DNA of 64,000 nt from Pomphorhynchus laevis (taxonomy: Eukaryota > Acanthocephala > Palaeacanthocephala > Echinorhynchida > Pomphorhynchidae), in the NCBI GenBank assembly GCA_012934845.2, contig WNNJ02001333.1, positions 1 through 64,000 on the forward strand, in the 5' to 3' direction. The notes below the pieces were generated by a model. The model made no database searches and had not been told where the DNA came from. It worked only from the letters and a program-made list of their open reading frames with translations. This document shows positions 10,674 to 19,810 of the stretch, one piece after another (position 1 is the stretch's first letter; each line of letters opens with the position of its first letter). The translations under genes were made by a program, and so were the position numbers.

Positions 10674-12119
10674 CCCGGCAACTGAATCTATCAAACCATA
10701 TCTATCGAACACTTAAATCATAAACAATAAATTAAAAAAGTAAGGAGTTCATTTATTAAAAGTAGTTTAAATTTAATGAGTTGAGTTTTGTCATCCTATA
10801 CATTCAAAGTAGGATAGAGCATCAACGACATTAGATTGGTTTTTATTTCCATTAATTCCTCGTATGTTATTTATTGCATCTAATTTTTATTTACTTTTGC
10901 AGGTATGACGATGAACACAGTTGAATTAGAAAATGTATCAAATAGTACGATTTTCCTGACTCGTAAATTATGATTAAACAATTCGAATATAATTAAAAAA
11001 ATAATAATGTTAATACACTTTAAAGAATTTATTTCAAGAATTTGTGTAAATGTGATAGATTAATGGAATAAAAATAAACGCTCGTTTGCTCTGCAATAAC
11101 AGTAAAACAAAAAAAACAGAACTCACAGTTAGTGCGAACGATTTCTATGTGCTAAGTCAATATTCGTTAATATATCTCACTATATATTTTTGGATCTACT
11201 AGTTGTTGGCAACTTGTAAATGTCTGGTATATAATAAATTAGTTAACTTAACAATAGGACTCGATGTGTAATAAATATGACCTATAGGCTTCGAACGAAT
11301 TATACTTACCAAAATATAGCATAAATAGATGATAACATTGCAGTAATTCTCTGGGGTAGATGATACAAGGTGTAATTACAGTGTTTCGTACTGCGAAAAA
11401 AAAATGTACTAAATATTCGATTATTCCTAATGCTAAAAAACATTGATTTTGATGTTACTGCTGTCGTTTCGGTGCCGTCTACAATCATCAGCAGTAATAA
11501 AAAACATGGATTTTTAATAAAATATTTGAGTATTGTTTTATACATGAATAAACAAAAAATGGAATAATACAAAGACAAAAAATAGATATATTGAAAACTC
11601 ATTATATATTTGTATAGGATAAAAATAATAATAAATGATATCTATCAATGGAATTGGGCATTATCCAAATCATGATGTGAAAGTATGTTCATCTTATGAT
11701 ATTGTAAACAAAAATCATGTTGATGACATTCTTTCTAGCCAAGAAGCAAATGTTGTTAATTATAAATAATGTCAGCAAATATTGATCAGACTTTAAGACA
11801 TTCAATATTACAATAAAATCACATAATGATTAAAATTCATTGATAACTTCTATTTTCCCGGGTATTCACTGCTATCACAATTATAGCAAAGGAAATAAAT
11901 CGATTTAGGTTAGTGTGATGAAAAATGCAACGATAGTGAATAAGATAATAAGCATACTTCAGGTGTAATACTGGTATATATACAAAAATGTTGCCAGATA
12001 GAAAATATTTGGTAATAAAACCAAAAATGTGGTTCTGTTATATTCAAAAGATCATGCTATATAGGGTCTTAAAGAATCGTTAATTTGATTGTTTCGTTCT
12101 TATATTAAAATATTAGGAC
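10674..12119. other. Intergenic stretch without a supported gene
   Basis: AT-rich, and the short ORFs have no recognisable motif. One degraded hammerhead-like core lies on the minus strand at 11465-11491 (CTGATGA ... GAAAC), flanked by TTACTG/CAGTAA that could pair as stem I. It is probably debris of a PLE end. Confidence 0.5.
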
Positions 12120-12500
12120 CAGGTTTATTCCTTTAGAGAATTGGCACCTTGCTCCACTCGAAAACAAATTATCCCTTATTTGCCATATTATTTTTTAATC
12201 TTCCTTTAATTCCATATACCCCTTTTTTAAGACATGTACCCAAATGAACCCCATATTATCCCTTTTACACCTTTTAACTCCCCCCTTGACCCCTGAAATT
12301 CCATTTACCCTCTTTAAACCACTTACTTCATTTTTTCATTTGTTTTATCCTTCTTTACACTTTGTATCCATAAACTTGTTGTTATTGAAAAAACAACAAG
12401 AAAGGCAAAGGGGAGTTAAATAGGGCAAAGGATGGTAGAAGGGGTGGAGATGTGATAAAATAGGGTTTAAGTGGATAACGGAGGTAAAGTGGGTAAGTAT
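12120..12500. repeat. Polypyrimidine tract followed by polypurine tract
   Basis: The plus strand from about 12180 to 12360 is dominated by C and T (CCCTTTTACACC, AACTCCCCCCTTGACCCC). From about 12375 to 12500 it is dominated by G and A (GGCAAAGGGGAGTT, GGGGTGGAGATG). The centre is the perfect palindrome CTTGTTGTT..AACAACAAG near 12374-12400. The two halves can fold as an imperfect long hairpin. No coding signal was seen. Confidence 0.55.
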
Positions 12501-13274
12501 TTCTTCTTCATAATTATATTCAAGTATCTAGTATTTCTTCTTCATTATATTCACGTGTAGGTTCTAGCGTATTATATAATATTTCGTTATTATTTATCTG
12601 ATTTATTCCCTCTGAGGTGGTAAACCGACCAAATCTAAATATTGTTATCCGATGCATATAGAAGTATTTTTGAATTTTGCTTTGATTTTAGAGCCATTTG
12701 ATAGAAACTAATCATTCGTATTTATATACTTTTAGAAATATCTACTCCTTTGAATAAATAATTAGCAAACAAAATTAAATAAATGTTGTCTAAATGAATT
12801 TAATATTAAATATTTTATTTATCTAGACAATTTATAAAGTTACCTAAATAAATTGTTGTTCTTCTACTTTATCTCTTTCAATTTTGGAAAACGTATAGAC
12901 ATTAAACGAATGCTTTATAATACGTCAAGCAAGTAGCAAGTATAATTAGAAAGTTATTTGTAATAAAATTATCAATGTGTTATTATGGAGAATAATAACT
13001 ATTATTATTTATATTAAAAATAATATTATAAAATTGAGCTCAATGATGCACTTCGTATTAAACAGAAACGACAGTTTAGCAGTTTTATATATGACAGTTT
13101 TATATATGAAAATTCATATATGGAAAATTCAGACATAAAGTTTCAAATACGCGAAACTTCATATTCATTGGTATGCATTTAGACACGGCGCTTTGCCAGG
13201 TTGAGGAATATGATACAAACTGGATAGCAGATTAGTTCCATATGATAACAATTATTTATATTAGAGTTTACAAA
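12501..13274. other. Spacer with MULE-end and PLE-2-end scraps
   Basis: No gene. At 13081-13165 there is a lone copy of the MULE terminal sequence (ATTCATATATGGAAAATTCA, CGCGAAACTTCATA). At 13182-13240 there is a diverged PLE-2 terminal block (CCAGGTTGAGGAATATGATA). The remainder is AT-rich sequence. Confidence 0.5.
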
Positions 13275-13502
13275 ATTTTATATGAAAATTCATATATGGA
13301 AAATTCATGCATGAAGTTTCAAATACGCGAAACTTCATACACAGATATTTGAAAAATATGAAAAATCATACATTGGGAAATTTAAATACGAAAAATGATT
13401 CACGGATATTCAAATGATATGACATGTGGATTTGATCTCAAATAATCTACATATAGTGCTAATATTATATATTTTGTAATCAAATTACAAAATATATCAA
13501 AC

Positions 13503-13965
13503 TTCAAAATCCATCATCCTACCCCTACAACGCATTATCAACTAAGTTGTTCGAGTGCTCCTACGTCTCCGTCGCTTCGACCACATATCCACATATCTTG
13601 CACTATCCGCATCTAACTCCGCCTTCTCGTCACTTTTCGTCTTATTCATGTCGGCTCCACATCGTTCATCAACCTATTTTTCTTAGACGACACTTGCCTC
13701 ACCTCTCTATCACTGAGTTCCCATCATTCCCTCTTATTCCACGTTCCTAATTACTCTTACAACTACGGTATCCAATCGTTCCTGGTTGCCGCCCCTAGCC
13801 TGAAATCAGCTTCCTCTCGACGTCCGCAGCGCTCCCTCCTTTATCACATTCAAATACTTCCTCCGTTCCCACCTTCTTTACACATGATTTAGATATTTAT
13901 TTTTGTCCTTCGTGGTCATGAAAGCGTGCGCCAGCACGCATTTGCTACGTAAAAATAAATATATT
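13503..13965 (+). mobile_element. LINE-A 3' fragment inserted in the MULE
   Basis: 5'-truncated copy of LINE-A corresponding to about 37610-38090. It begins CAAAATCCATCATCCTACCC and ends with the same tail (GTGGTCATG..AGCGTGCGCCAGCACGCATTTGC, then AT-rich). Short frames keep fragments of the ORF2 C-terminus (HILHYPHLTPPSRH). The hairpin GCGTGC-GCCA-GCACGC at 13924-13939 is conserved. Truncation from the 5' side is the usual LINE insertion form. Confidence 0.85.
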
Positions 13966-13997
13966 TTTTAAATTAGTTTAATTTAAAAACTCCATTT

Positions 13998-14705
13998 ATG
14001 CTCTTCTCCCGGATAAAATTGAGTGTACATATCAAAGAATGTTTGCTTCTTTATAACCTTAAATCCGAATCATCAGCCATTAGCGTTATGACGGATTTTG
14101 AGACCGGTGCTCGCAATGCAATAAAAAGTGCTTTTCCTGAAACAGAGTTAGCCGGCTGTCTCTTCCACTTTGGGCAGTCCCTTCGGAGAAAAATTCAGAC
14201 CTTCCCTATGATTTCCAGCAATTATAAAGAATACCCAGAATTTATTGTCCACATTAAATGTTTCCAAGCACTTGCATTTGTTCAAGTGGAAGATGTTATT
14301 TCATCCTTTGAAATGTTGGTTCAAGAGGCTTCATATGCTGAATTAGAAGGTCTGCACCTTTTTATCGATTACTTTGAGGACACATGAATTAGTGCTAACC
14401 AACGTGGACAAAGACGTGACCCTCGATATTAAATAAAATCGTGGAATTGCTTTCATAGAGTTATTCAAGGCATTGCAAGGACAAACAATTATGTTGAAGG
14501 TTGGCATCGTGGTTTTTTTTATGGTTGAAGCCGAACATCCATCTATTTGGAGGTCAATTGACAATATAAAACTGGACCAATCATTGAATGATGTCCGAAT
14601 TTCCCAGTACATAGCGGGTCAACAGAAATCAAAAAATCTTATCGCGACAATGCTCAGCGTTTAAAAAATGTCGTGGAAGAATATGAAACTTTACACACTA
14701 TGGAT
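13998..14705 (+). pseudogene. MULE transposase remnant
   Basis: The 129-codon frame at 13998-14387 reads SVMTDFETGARNAIKSAF..TELAGCLFHFGQSLRRKIQ, followed by ECFQALAFV-like spacing (CFQALAFVQVEDVISSFE). This is the MULE-domain pattern (second catalytic Asp region, then GC.FH..Q). In a later frame at about 14455-14520 NCFHRVIQGIARTNNYVEGWH is the conserved C-terminal RTNN.VEGWH block. Stops and a frame change separate the pieces and the N-terminus is missing, so it is inactive. It lies inside matching TIRs. Confidence 0.75.
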
Positions 14706-14778
14706 TATCTTCGCTTGGTTGCAAAATATTTGCACATATAATCAAAAACGACAAAAATTTTAAAACTAAAAAAAATTG

Positions 14779-14880
14779 AGATGCGAAAGAATGACGAATG
14801 CCGTTTCGTCATCACAATGACTCATCAAATTTGATGAGTCATTGTGGTGATGAAACGGCATTCGTCATTCTTTCGCGTCT
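14779..14880. repeat. 102-bp near-perfect palindrome of two hammerhead-like units
   Basis: The arms 14779-14829 and 14830-14880 are inverted copies with about three mismatches. Each arm, read outward from the centre, gives TTGATGA, a GTCAT-TGTG-ATGAC hairpin (one arm has GTGAT), then GAAACG-GCATT-CGTC. This is a hammerhead layout with stem II, a 3-bp stem III and a UC cleavage position. The first core base is T instead of C, and stem I is not evident. The palindrome sits between the transposase remnant and the right TIR of the MULE. Confidence 0.7.
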
Positions 14881-15139
14881 GGCTTACATGTTTTACAAGA
14901 AATTCCCGCGGAATGGTCTCACTCTCTTTAAAATAAATTAAATATGTTATGTTTTATGCTTTAATAAATTTTTTCGAATATTCGTGTAAACGTTTTCGTA
15001 TATTAAATTTCAGAATGTATGATATTTCATATTTTTCAAATTTCTGTGTATGAAGTTTCGCGTATATGATGAAACTTCATGTATGAATTTTCCATACATG
15101 AATTTTCATATATGAAATTTGGTGCTTCCTTTAGATTAG

Positions 15140-15560
15140 CACGTATTTGCTGCACTGCAATGCTGGGTTGAAGAATATGGCGCCGAAACTTGATAACATA
15201 ACAGTTCCTCCTATTAACCTCAAATTTTTATTGAAATACATGGTTCATTAATTTACATGAATCATATGTTAATCTAACATTTATTAGACACAATTTCACT
15301 TTACAATATTCCCATGAGTGAAAGAGTGCTTTAAGGAGCAATTAAATATGAGCGGTACGTTTCTGTAACTTCCATATTTTAATTGTGTGAATATTAAATA
15401 TTGAAGAATATTGAATTTAGACACATTGCAAAGATGATTATATCAGGAGGGGCATAACAGTTCATCTAGATAACATCCAATTGTTATTCTAATACATCGT
15501 ATGGTATTTATTAACTAATTTATAAGAATTTAGTTTTTAACATATTTTTCTAAGATGAAG
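15140..15560 (+). mobile_element. PLE-2 terminal fragments, reversed orientation
   Basis: Two pieces of the PLE-2 terminal block lie in the orientation opposite to most copies. At 15155-15290: CAATGCTGGGTTGAAGAATA, GATAACATAACAGTTCCTCC. At 15450-15545: GCATAACAGTTC, TTATTCTAATACATCG, TTATTAACTAATTTATAAG. No RT coding remains. Confidence 0.5.
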
Positions 15561-16330
15561 ATATTTTTATTTTTATTAGTCATGTATAGTTTAAAATATG
15601 TTGTTTCAAGTAATATTAATAACTTAATTAATGTATTGTATTTGGACTAATAGAATGGTATGTTGATGAATTGTGAAGTAATCAACGAAACGACTTTCAA
15701 TAATATGTTCAAGAAAGGCTTAACATAATAAACTCCTCCGCCGAATTGAAAGGTAATTCCCAGCAAATTGAATTCATTTTCAATTTAATTTTGACAGCAC
15801 AACATTGTCATCATTATGAAGTTACAATTGCAATCAGTAATTTAAATTATAAAATTTCAGCTCAACGTTTATGACTTTTAACGAAAGTCTACATTTTATT
15901 TTAACACGCTTTCTCATAAAAACGGTAAAGAGTTAACTATGACTTATTATACTAAACCGATAATAAAACTATGATATAACTAATGGATCATCAAAGCCTC
16001 CAACAACAAAGGAAAATAGTACTCACATTTGTTACTGAATATTTAATATTCGTTATTATAAATTTAAAATTAAACAAAATCAATTATTGTTAGTATTCTT
16101 CACAACGCATATTATAATTATACTAAAATAATACAGAATTATAATAACAAGATATCAAAATGGTGCTAGACGTAAGTTCAGCGTTTATCTAATATTTTCA
16201 TGGATCAATTAGGGTTATATCATACTTTTTATTAATTTAAAAATATATATGATAATTATGAAATAATTTCATATTATATTGTAAATCAGGAGAAGATACT
16301 ATTTATTTTATAATTTTGATCCAATATTTC
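15561..16330. other. Intergenic stretch without a supported gene
   Basis: AT-rich sequence with no ORF of note, no recognisable repeat and no RNA gene seen. Confidence 0.5.
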
Positions 16331-16540
16331 GGTGATACGTGGGTATACCATTGTCATGGATTATTCAATTGTAAGAAGTTAATTGTTATTTTAGATAGTT
16401 AAGCTAATTATCAGAAAAACTATTTCAGACAAACTATTTTTTAGATAAGCTATTTCAGATAGTTTAGCTTAACTATCTGAAATAACAATTAACTTATTAC
16501 TATCGAATAATCCTAGACAATGATATACTCACGTATCACC
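16331..16540. mobile_element. 210-bp MITE-like long palindrome
   Basis: The ends GGTGATACGTGGGTATA and TATACTCACGTATCACC are inverted copies. The pairing continues inward through CATTGTCA, GGATTATTC, AAGTTAATTGTTATT and TAGATAGTTAAGCTAA, leaving a ~30-base AT loop. Arms of about 90 bp with a few mismatches and no ORF fit a MITE or foldback element. Superfamily not assignable. Confidence 0.65.
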
Positions 16541-16546
16541 TCCTCG

Positions 16547-16660
16547 AAATGGTATACCGTACCCACCTCCTCGAAACATGATTTAGATTTTGTTGTTGTG
16601 GTCATGTAAGCGTGCGGTGGCACGCATTTGCCACGTAAAAATAAATCGTTATTTTTAATG
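16547..16660 (+). mobile_element. LINE-A tail, severely 5'-truncated
   Basis: Only the last ~110 bp of LINE-A are present: CCTCCTCGAAACATGATT, GTTGTGGTCATGTAAGCGTGC, ATTTGCCACGTAAAAATAAATC. The hairpin GCGTGC-GGTG-GCACGC (16610-16625) is kept with a changed loop. A CACCTCCTCGAAA motif also occurs just upstream (16535), hinting at a small duplication at the junction. Confidence 0.8.
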
Positions 16661-16844
16661 GTATGTCCACGTGCCATGGAAATATTAAATCAAAATTGTA
16701 AAAGAAATAATAACGTATATTCGCCTGATTAACAATCTAATGACAATTGGAGACACCTATTAACAAATTCCATATTGTAAATCACCCGTTAAGCTAAGTG
16801 AAATCAAAATTATTTAACATAACATTTTTGGAACCAAGAATATA

Positions 16845-16985
16845 GATAAACATTTCGATGACTACTGTCAAGATCATCAGGCATATGACCGAAAACCTTA
16901 CAAAGCGACAATTGTACGTTTTGTAAGGATTTTGGTCATACACCTGATGATGGTGACAATAGTCACCGAAACGTCACGTTTTAAG
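16845..16985. ncRNA. Inverted pair of hammerhead-like motifs
   Basis: On the plus strand CTGATGA (16944-16950), stem II GGTGAC-AATA-GTCACC, GAAAC (16968-16972) and a possible stem III ACG-TCA-CGT followed by T give a good hammerhead core. On the minus strand CTGATGA (16880-16874), TGAC-AGTA-GTCA and GAAA (to 16853) form a second core. Between them GACCGAAAACCTTACAAA pairs with TTTGTAAGGATTTTGGTC, so the locus folds as one long hairpin. No convincing stem I partner is seen. It is probably an inverted PLE terminal repeat, upstream of the PLE fragment at 17330. Confidence 0.6.
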
Positions 16986-17329
16986 ATAATATTTCTCTTT
17001 TGAGGGAGTTATTTTTATGCATTTATTCCATGACGCAGATCAATACACACTTTCGAGCAGTTCGTAAATTAAACCGAGCTGATTTATTATGGATCCGAGG
17101 AAAGGCTAATAGCTTTGACAATTGGAATATATTTGTTAGTGAAGCTATCCTTGTCTTCTGAATTTGAAAAGTGATAAATATGTGTGTTGAAATATCTTGG
17201 TGACAAATGATCTAAAGGTATCTCATTGCCTTGAATTGTATATGGTACAGGTAAGAATTTGAGAAATTTGGTGAGTAAGAAACTTGGTTCAGTACAATAA
17301 CTTTTAGATTAAACAGTAGCTGCAATGCT

Positions 17330-17660
17330 ATAATATGTTTATGTTGCATGGATATGCATAGTTCATCTAAATTTGAAAGCACAATTGCAGAACTCCAATA
17401 CTCAGTGATAGGTAATTTTAACTGTAAATCTAAGAGCTTAATCTACTTTTGCATGGGCAGTGTTTGCAAAGCCCAATACGTGGGTGAAACTGGTAATCAA
17501 CTGAATATGCGCTTTAATTGTAGAAGAGCGGATGTTAAGACAAAGCGTGTGGGTAGGGATGATGCAGCGACGTATACAATCGAAAATCTTCAACATTCCA
17601 AACCGAACAATATTGGATAGCAAATCTCATAACAAATGTGCAGCTAAATCATTGTAATGA
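17330..17660 (+). mobile_element. PLE fossil: GIY-YIG fragment
   Basis: The frame at 17348-17620 reads CKSKSLIYFCMGSVCKAQYVGETGNQLNMRF..RRADVKTKR..DDAATYTIE. It lines up with the PLE-1 endonuclease (LVYMNMCNECSKIYIGQTGGQMNVR..RRSDIKYKR..DGAAKHCIE). This is a different, older PLE family. Only the C-terminal endonuclease part remains. It shares orientation with the plus-strand hammerhead core at 16944. Confidence 0.75.
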
Positions 17661-17869
17661 TTGCCACCTGCTTTGACTAAACGTTGAGTGTTTGCCAACG
17701 TATTCACACATATGGATAGCTAATACTAATAAATAGATCCTTTTACTAAATAGTTAATTCTAAAATAAATAAAATAAATGTTTTATTACATGCGAAACTT
17801 GATAGAGGTTGAATATAGGTAACAACGAAACAAGAAAGGTTAAAAACAAAAGAAAGTCAGACGAAAATA

Positions 17870-18665
17870 CAGTCCGGTTTGATACCTTTTGAATTTAATC
17901 AAGTCTGGTCTAATTGACCAGTTAATCGTAATGGTACACCCGAGGTATTTTACTGGTTGCGTAAAGGCAAAAAGTGGTTGATTGTTCAATATGGAAAAGA
18001 GAGCTGAGATTGTCAATCTCTTTAGTTTTTTATTTGTCGCAGAGGCGCCATTAAAAAGAACAACTTGCGATTTAAATGAGTTGATATAAGATTGGGCGTG
18101 AGAATAAGATTAGGCGTAGATAATTGGTCCTTTAATCTTAAACATAAGCGGATGATGTTAGAGCCTATATATATGCGCCTGCGTCCCAAAAACAGGGATG
18201 TGGTATCATCAGCGTATACTATTAGATGTTGATCGCGTTTAAATGTCTTAAAGAGTAAGCAGAAAGATATAAGGTAGGAGAAAGTGAGGATCCTTGAGAA
18301 ACAACTGTAATAGGGTAGAACTGACGAGCATCAGGGTTGTCTTCATAAGATAACCACTTGGTATACATCATTATCTCCACCTTGTTAACAATTCTCGCAG
18401 CCAACCCGAGGAACCTAAGAGAATAGATAAAAAAGTTAATGAAAATGCTATCAAATGCAACGGAAAAAATCAAATAAAACAGCCACAACGAGCTGATGAC
18501 TGTTGCCTGACAGAATCGGTGCAGCTCATCAACTGTCGAATGTACCGAGCAACCTTTGACAAAACCATGGAAACTTTGTGGGATTTCATCAACTGTCTCA
18601 TCTCGTGTATGACACGAGAAGAGTGGGGTTCGGGATCTGGAGGTGTCCTGAAGTGCACCCTATGT
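17870..18665 (-). mobile_element. LINE-C RT fragment, minus copy, decayed
   Basis: Reverse-strand copy of the RT region of a Jockey/R1-like LINE. The frame at 18222-18488 reads FSVAFDSI, SLRFLGLAARIVNKVEIMMY and NPDARQFYPITVVSQGSS. These match FSAAFDRI, SLRFLGLPARIVNRVEILLY and DPDARQFYPITGVPQSS of the plus copy at 18679. Homology extends to about 17870, past the YADD region. Several breaks interrupt it. Confidence 0.8.
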
Positions 18666-18671
18666 CAAAGG

Positions 18672-19810
18672 TCGTAATTTGATCCCTCCAGGTTTTCATG
18701 GGTTCGTCGAAGGTCGCTCGGTTCATTCAGCAGTAGGTGAGGTGGAGCAGTTTTGTCGGGAGAATAGCCATCGTCTAGTTGTGACTGTTTTCCTTGACTT
18801 TTCTGCTGCATTTGACCGCATCTCCATTCCTTTTGTGATCTCTTCTCTCAGGTTCCTCGGGTTGCCTGCGAGAATTGTGAACAGGGTGGAGATCCTGCTG
18901 TACACCAAGCAATTTTATTATAAAGACGACCCTGATGCGCGTCAGTTCTACCCTATTACGGGTGTGCCTCAAAGTTCACCTCTTTATCCTATCTTATATC
19001 TTGCTGCCTCTATTAACCTATTCGAAATATTTAAACGCGAACAACGTCTTGTGGTGTATGCTGATGACACCACAGCCCTGTTCTCTGGACACAGGTGCAA
19101 AGTCGTAGTTTCTGACATCAGCCGCTTCTTTTTAAGATTAAAAGACCAGTTACCCATATCCAATCTTATTTTAAACTCCGCCAAATCGCCGGCGCTTGTC
19201 TTTCATGGCACTCCTGCAACAAAGAAAAAACTTAAGAGATTAGCACTCTCCGCGCTCTCCTTCATATTTGCCTCTGAACCACTCCCCACCTTCACAAATC
19301 TAGTAAAATACCTGGGGTTTACCGTTTCGGTGAACTGGTCGGCGAAAGCTGACCTGGATAGACTTAAACGTATACTGAAGAAAGCTAGGTGGGCCCTGAA
19401 ACGGGCTCAGCATCTGTCATTGAAAGGGAAAACCCAAGTTCGTCTTTGGATCAATTGGGCTATCTCGGGATTAGTCTTCTTCTCAAGAGGACGTCCCCCA
19501 GAGCAAAGGCTAAGGTTTCTTAAGCTCCTAGTCTCTCGTTTACCCAGCATAGTCTGCGCCGATTGGATTCTTCGTGGGGTGAATGACCCCGGGTGGTTCA
19601 GTCGGAAGGCGGCGTGTTGGATCGGTTGGGGGCTCAGATCTCCCTGGACCTGAGATTTAAACGTATCCTTCTATACGCCATAGAAGAAAAGATTTGGAAG
19701 ACTGAAGAGCTGCTGTTCGACTTTACTTTCTATTGTTATGTCTGATCTTGTTTGTTGCATGTTTCATGTTTTTTGTGTAGTTAAGAAAGTCTTTATTTAT
19801 TTATTGAGAT
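18672..19810 (+). mobile_element. LINE-C RT fragment, plus copy (324-codon open frame)
   Basis: The 18679-19653 frame carries RT motifs: GFVEGRSVHSAVGEVEQFC, VFLDFSAAFDRISIPFV (motif A), ITGVPQSSPLYPILYL (motif B region), LVVYADDTTALFSG (catalytic YADD), and a C-terminal FTNLVKYLGFTVSVNWS thumb block. The endonuclease half is absent (5'-truncated). The 3' region ends near 19810 in TTTATTTATTTATTGAG, a simple LINE-like tail. It is clearly more GC-rich than its surroundings. Head-to-head with the minus copy, it forms a ~700-bp inverted repeat around 18668. Confidence 0.85.

Larger units (their letters stand above)
13275..15122 (+). mobile_element. Mutator-like (MULE) DNA transposon, decayed, with nested insertion
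   Basis: Terminal inverted repeats of about 140 bp lie at 13275-13415 and (inverted) 15000-15122. They share TATATGAAAATTCAT, TGGAAAATTCAT, ATGAAGTTTCA, CGCGAAACTTCATACACAG and TTTGAAAAATATGAAA in the same order. Between them lie a MULE-type transposase remnant (13998-14705), a LINE-A 3' fragment (13503-13965) and a palindrome (14779-14880). Long TIRs with a MULE-domain transposase are diagnostic of the Mutator superfamily. Confidence 0.75.

Noticed and set aside
12120-12500. Interstitial telomeric repeat
   Set aside because: C-rich units vary in length and sequence and no constant TTAGG or TTAGGG unit is present.
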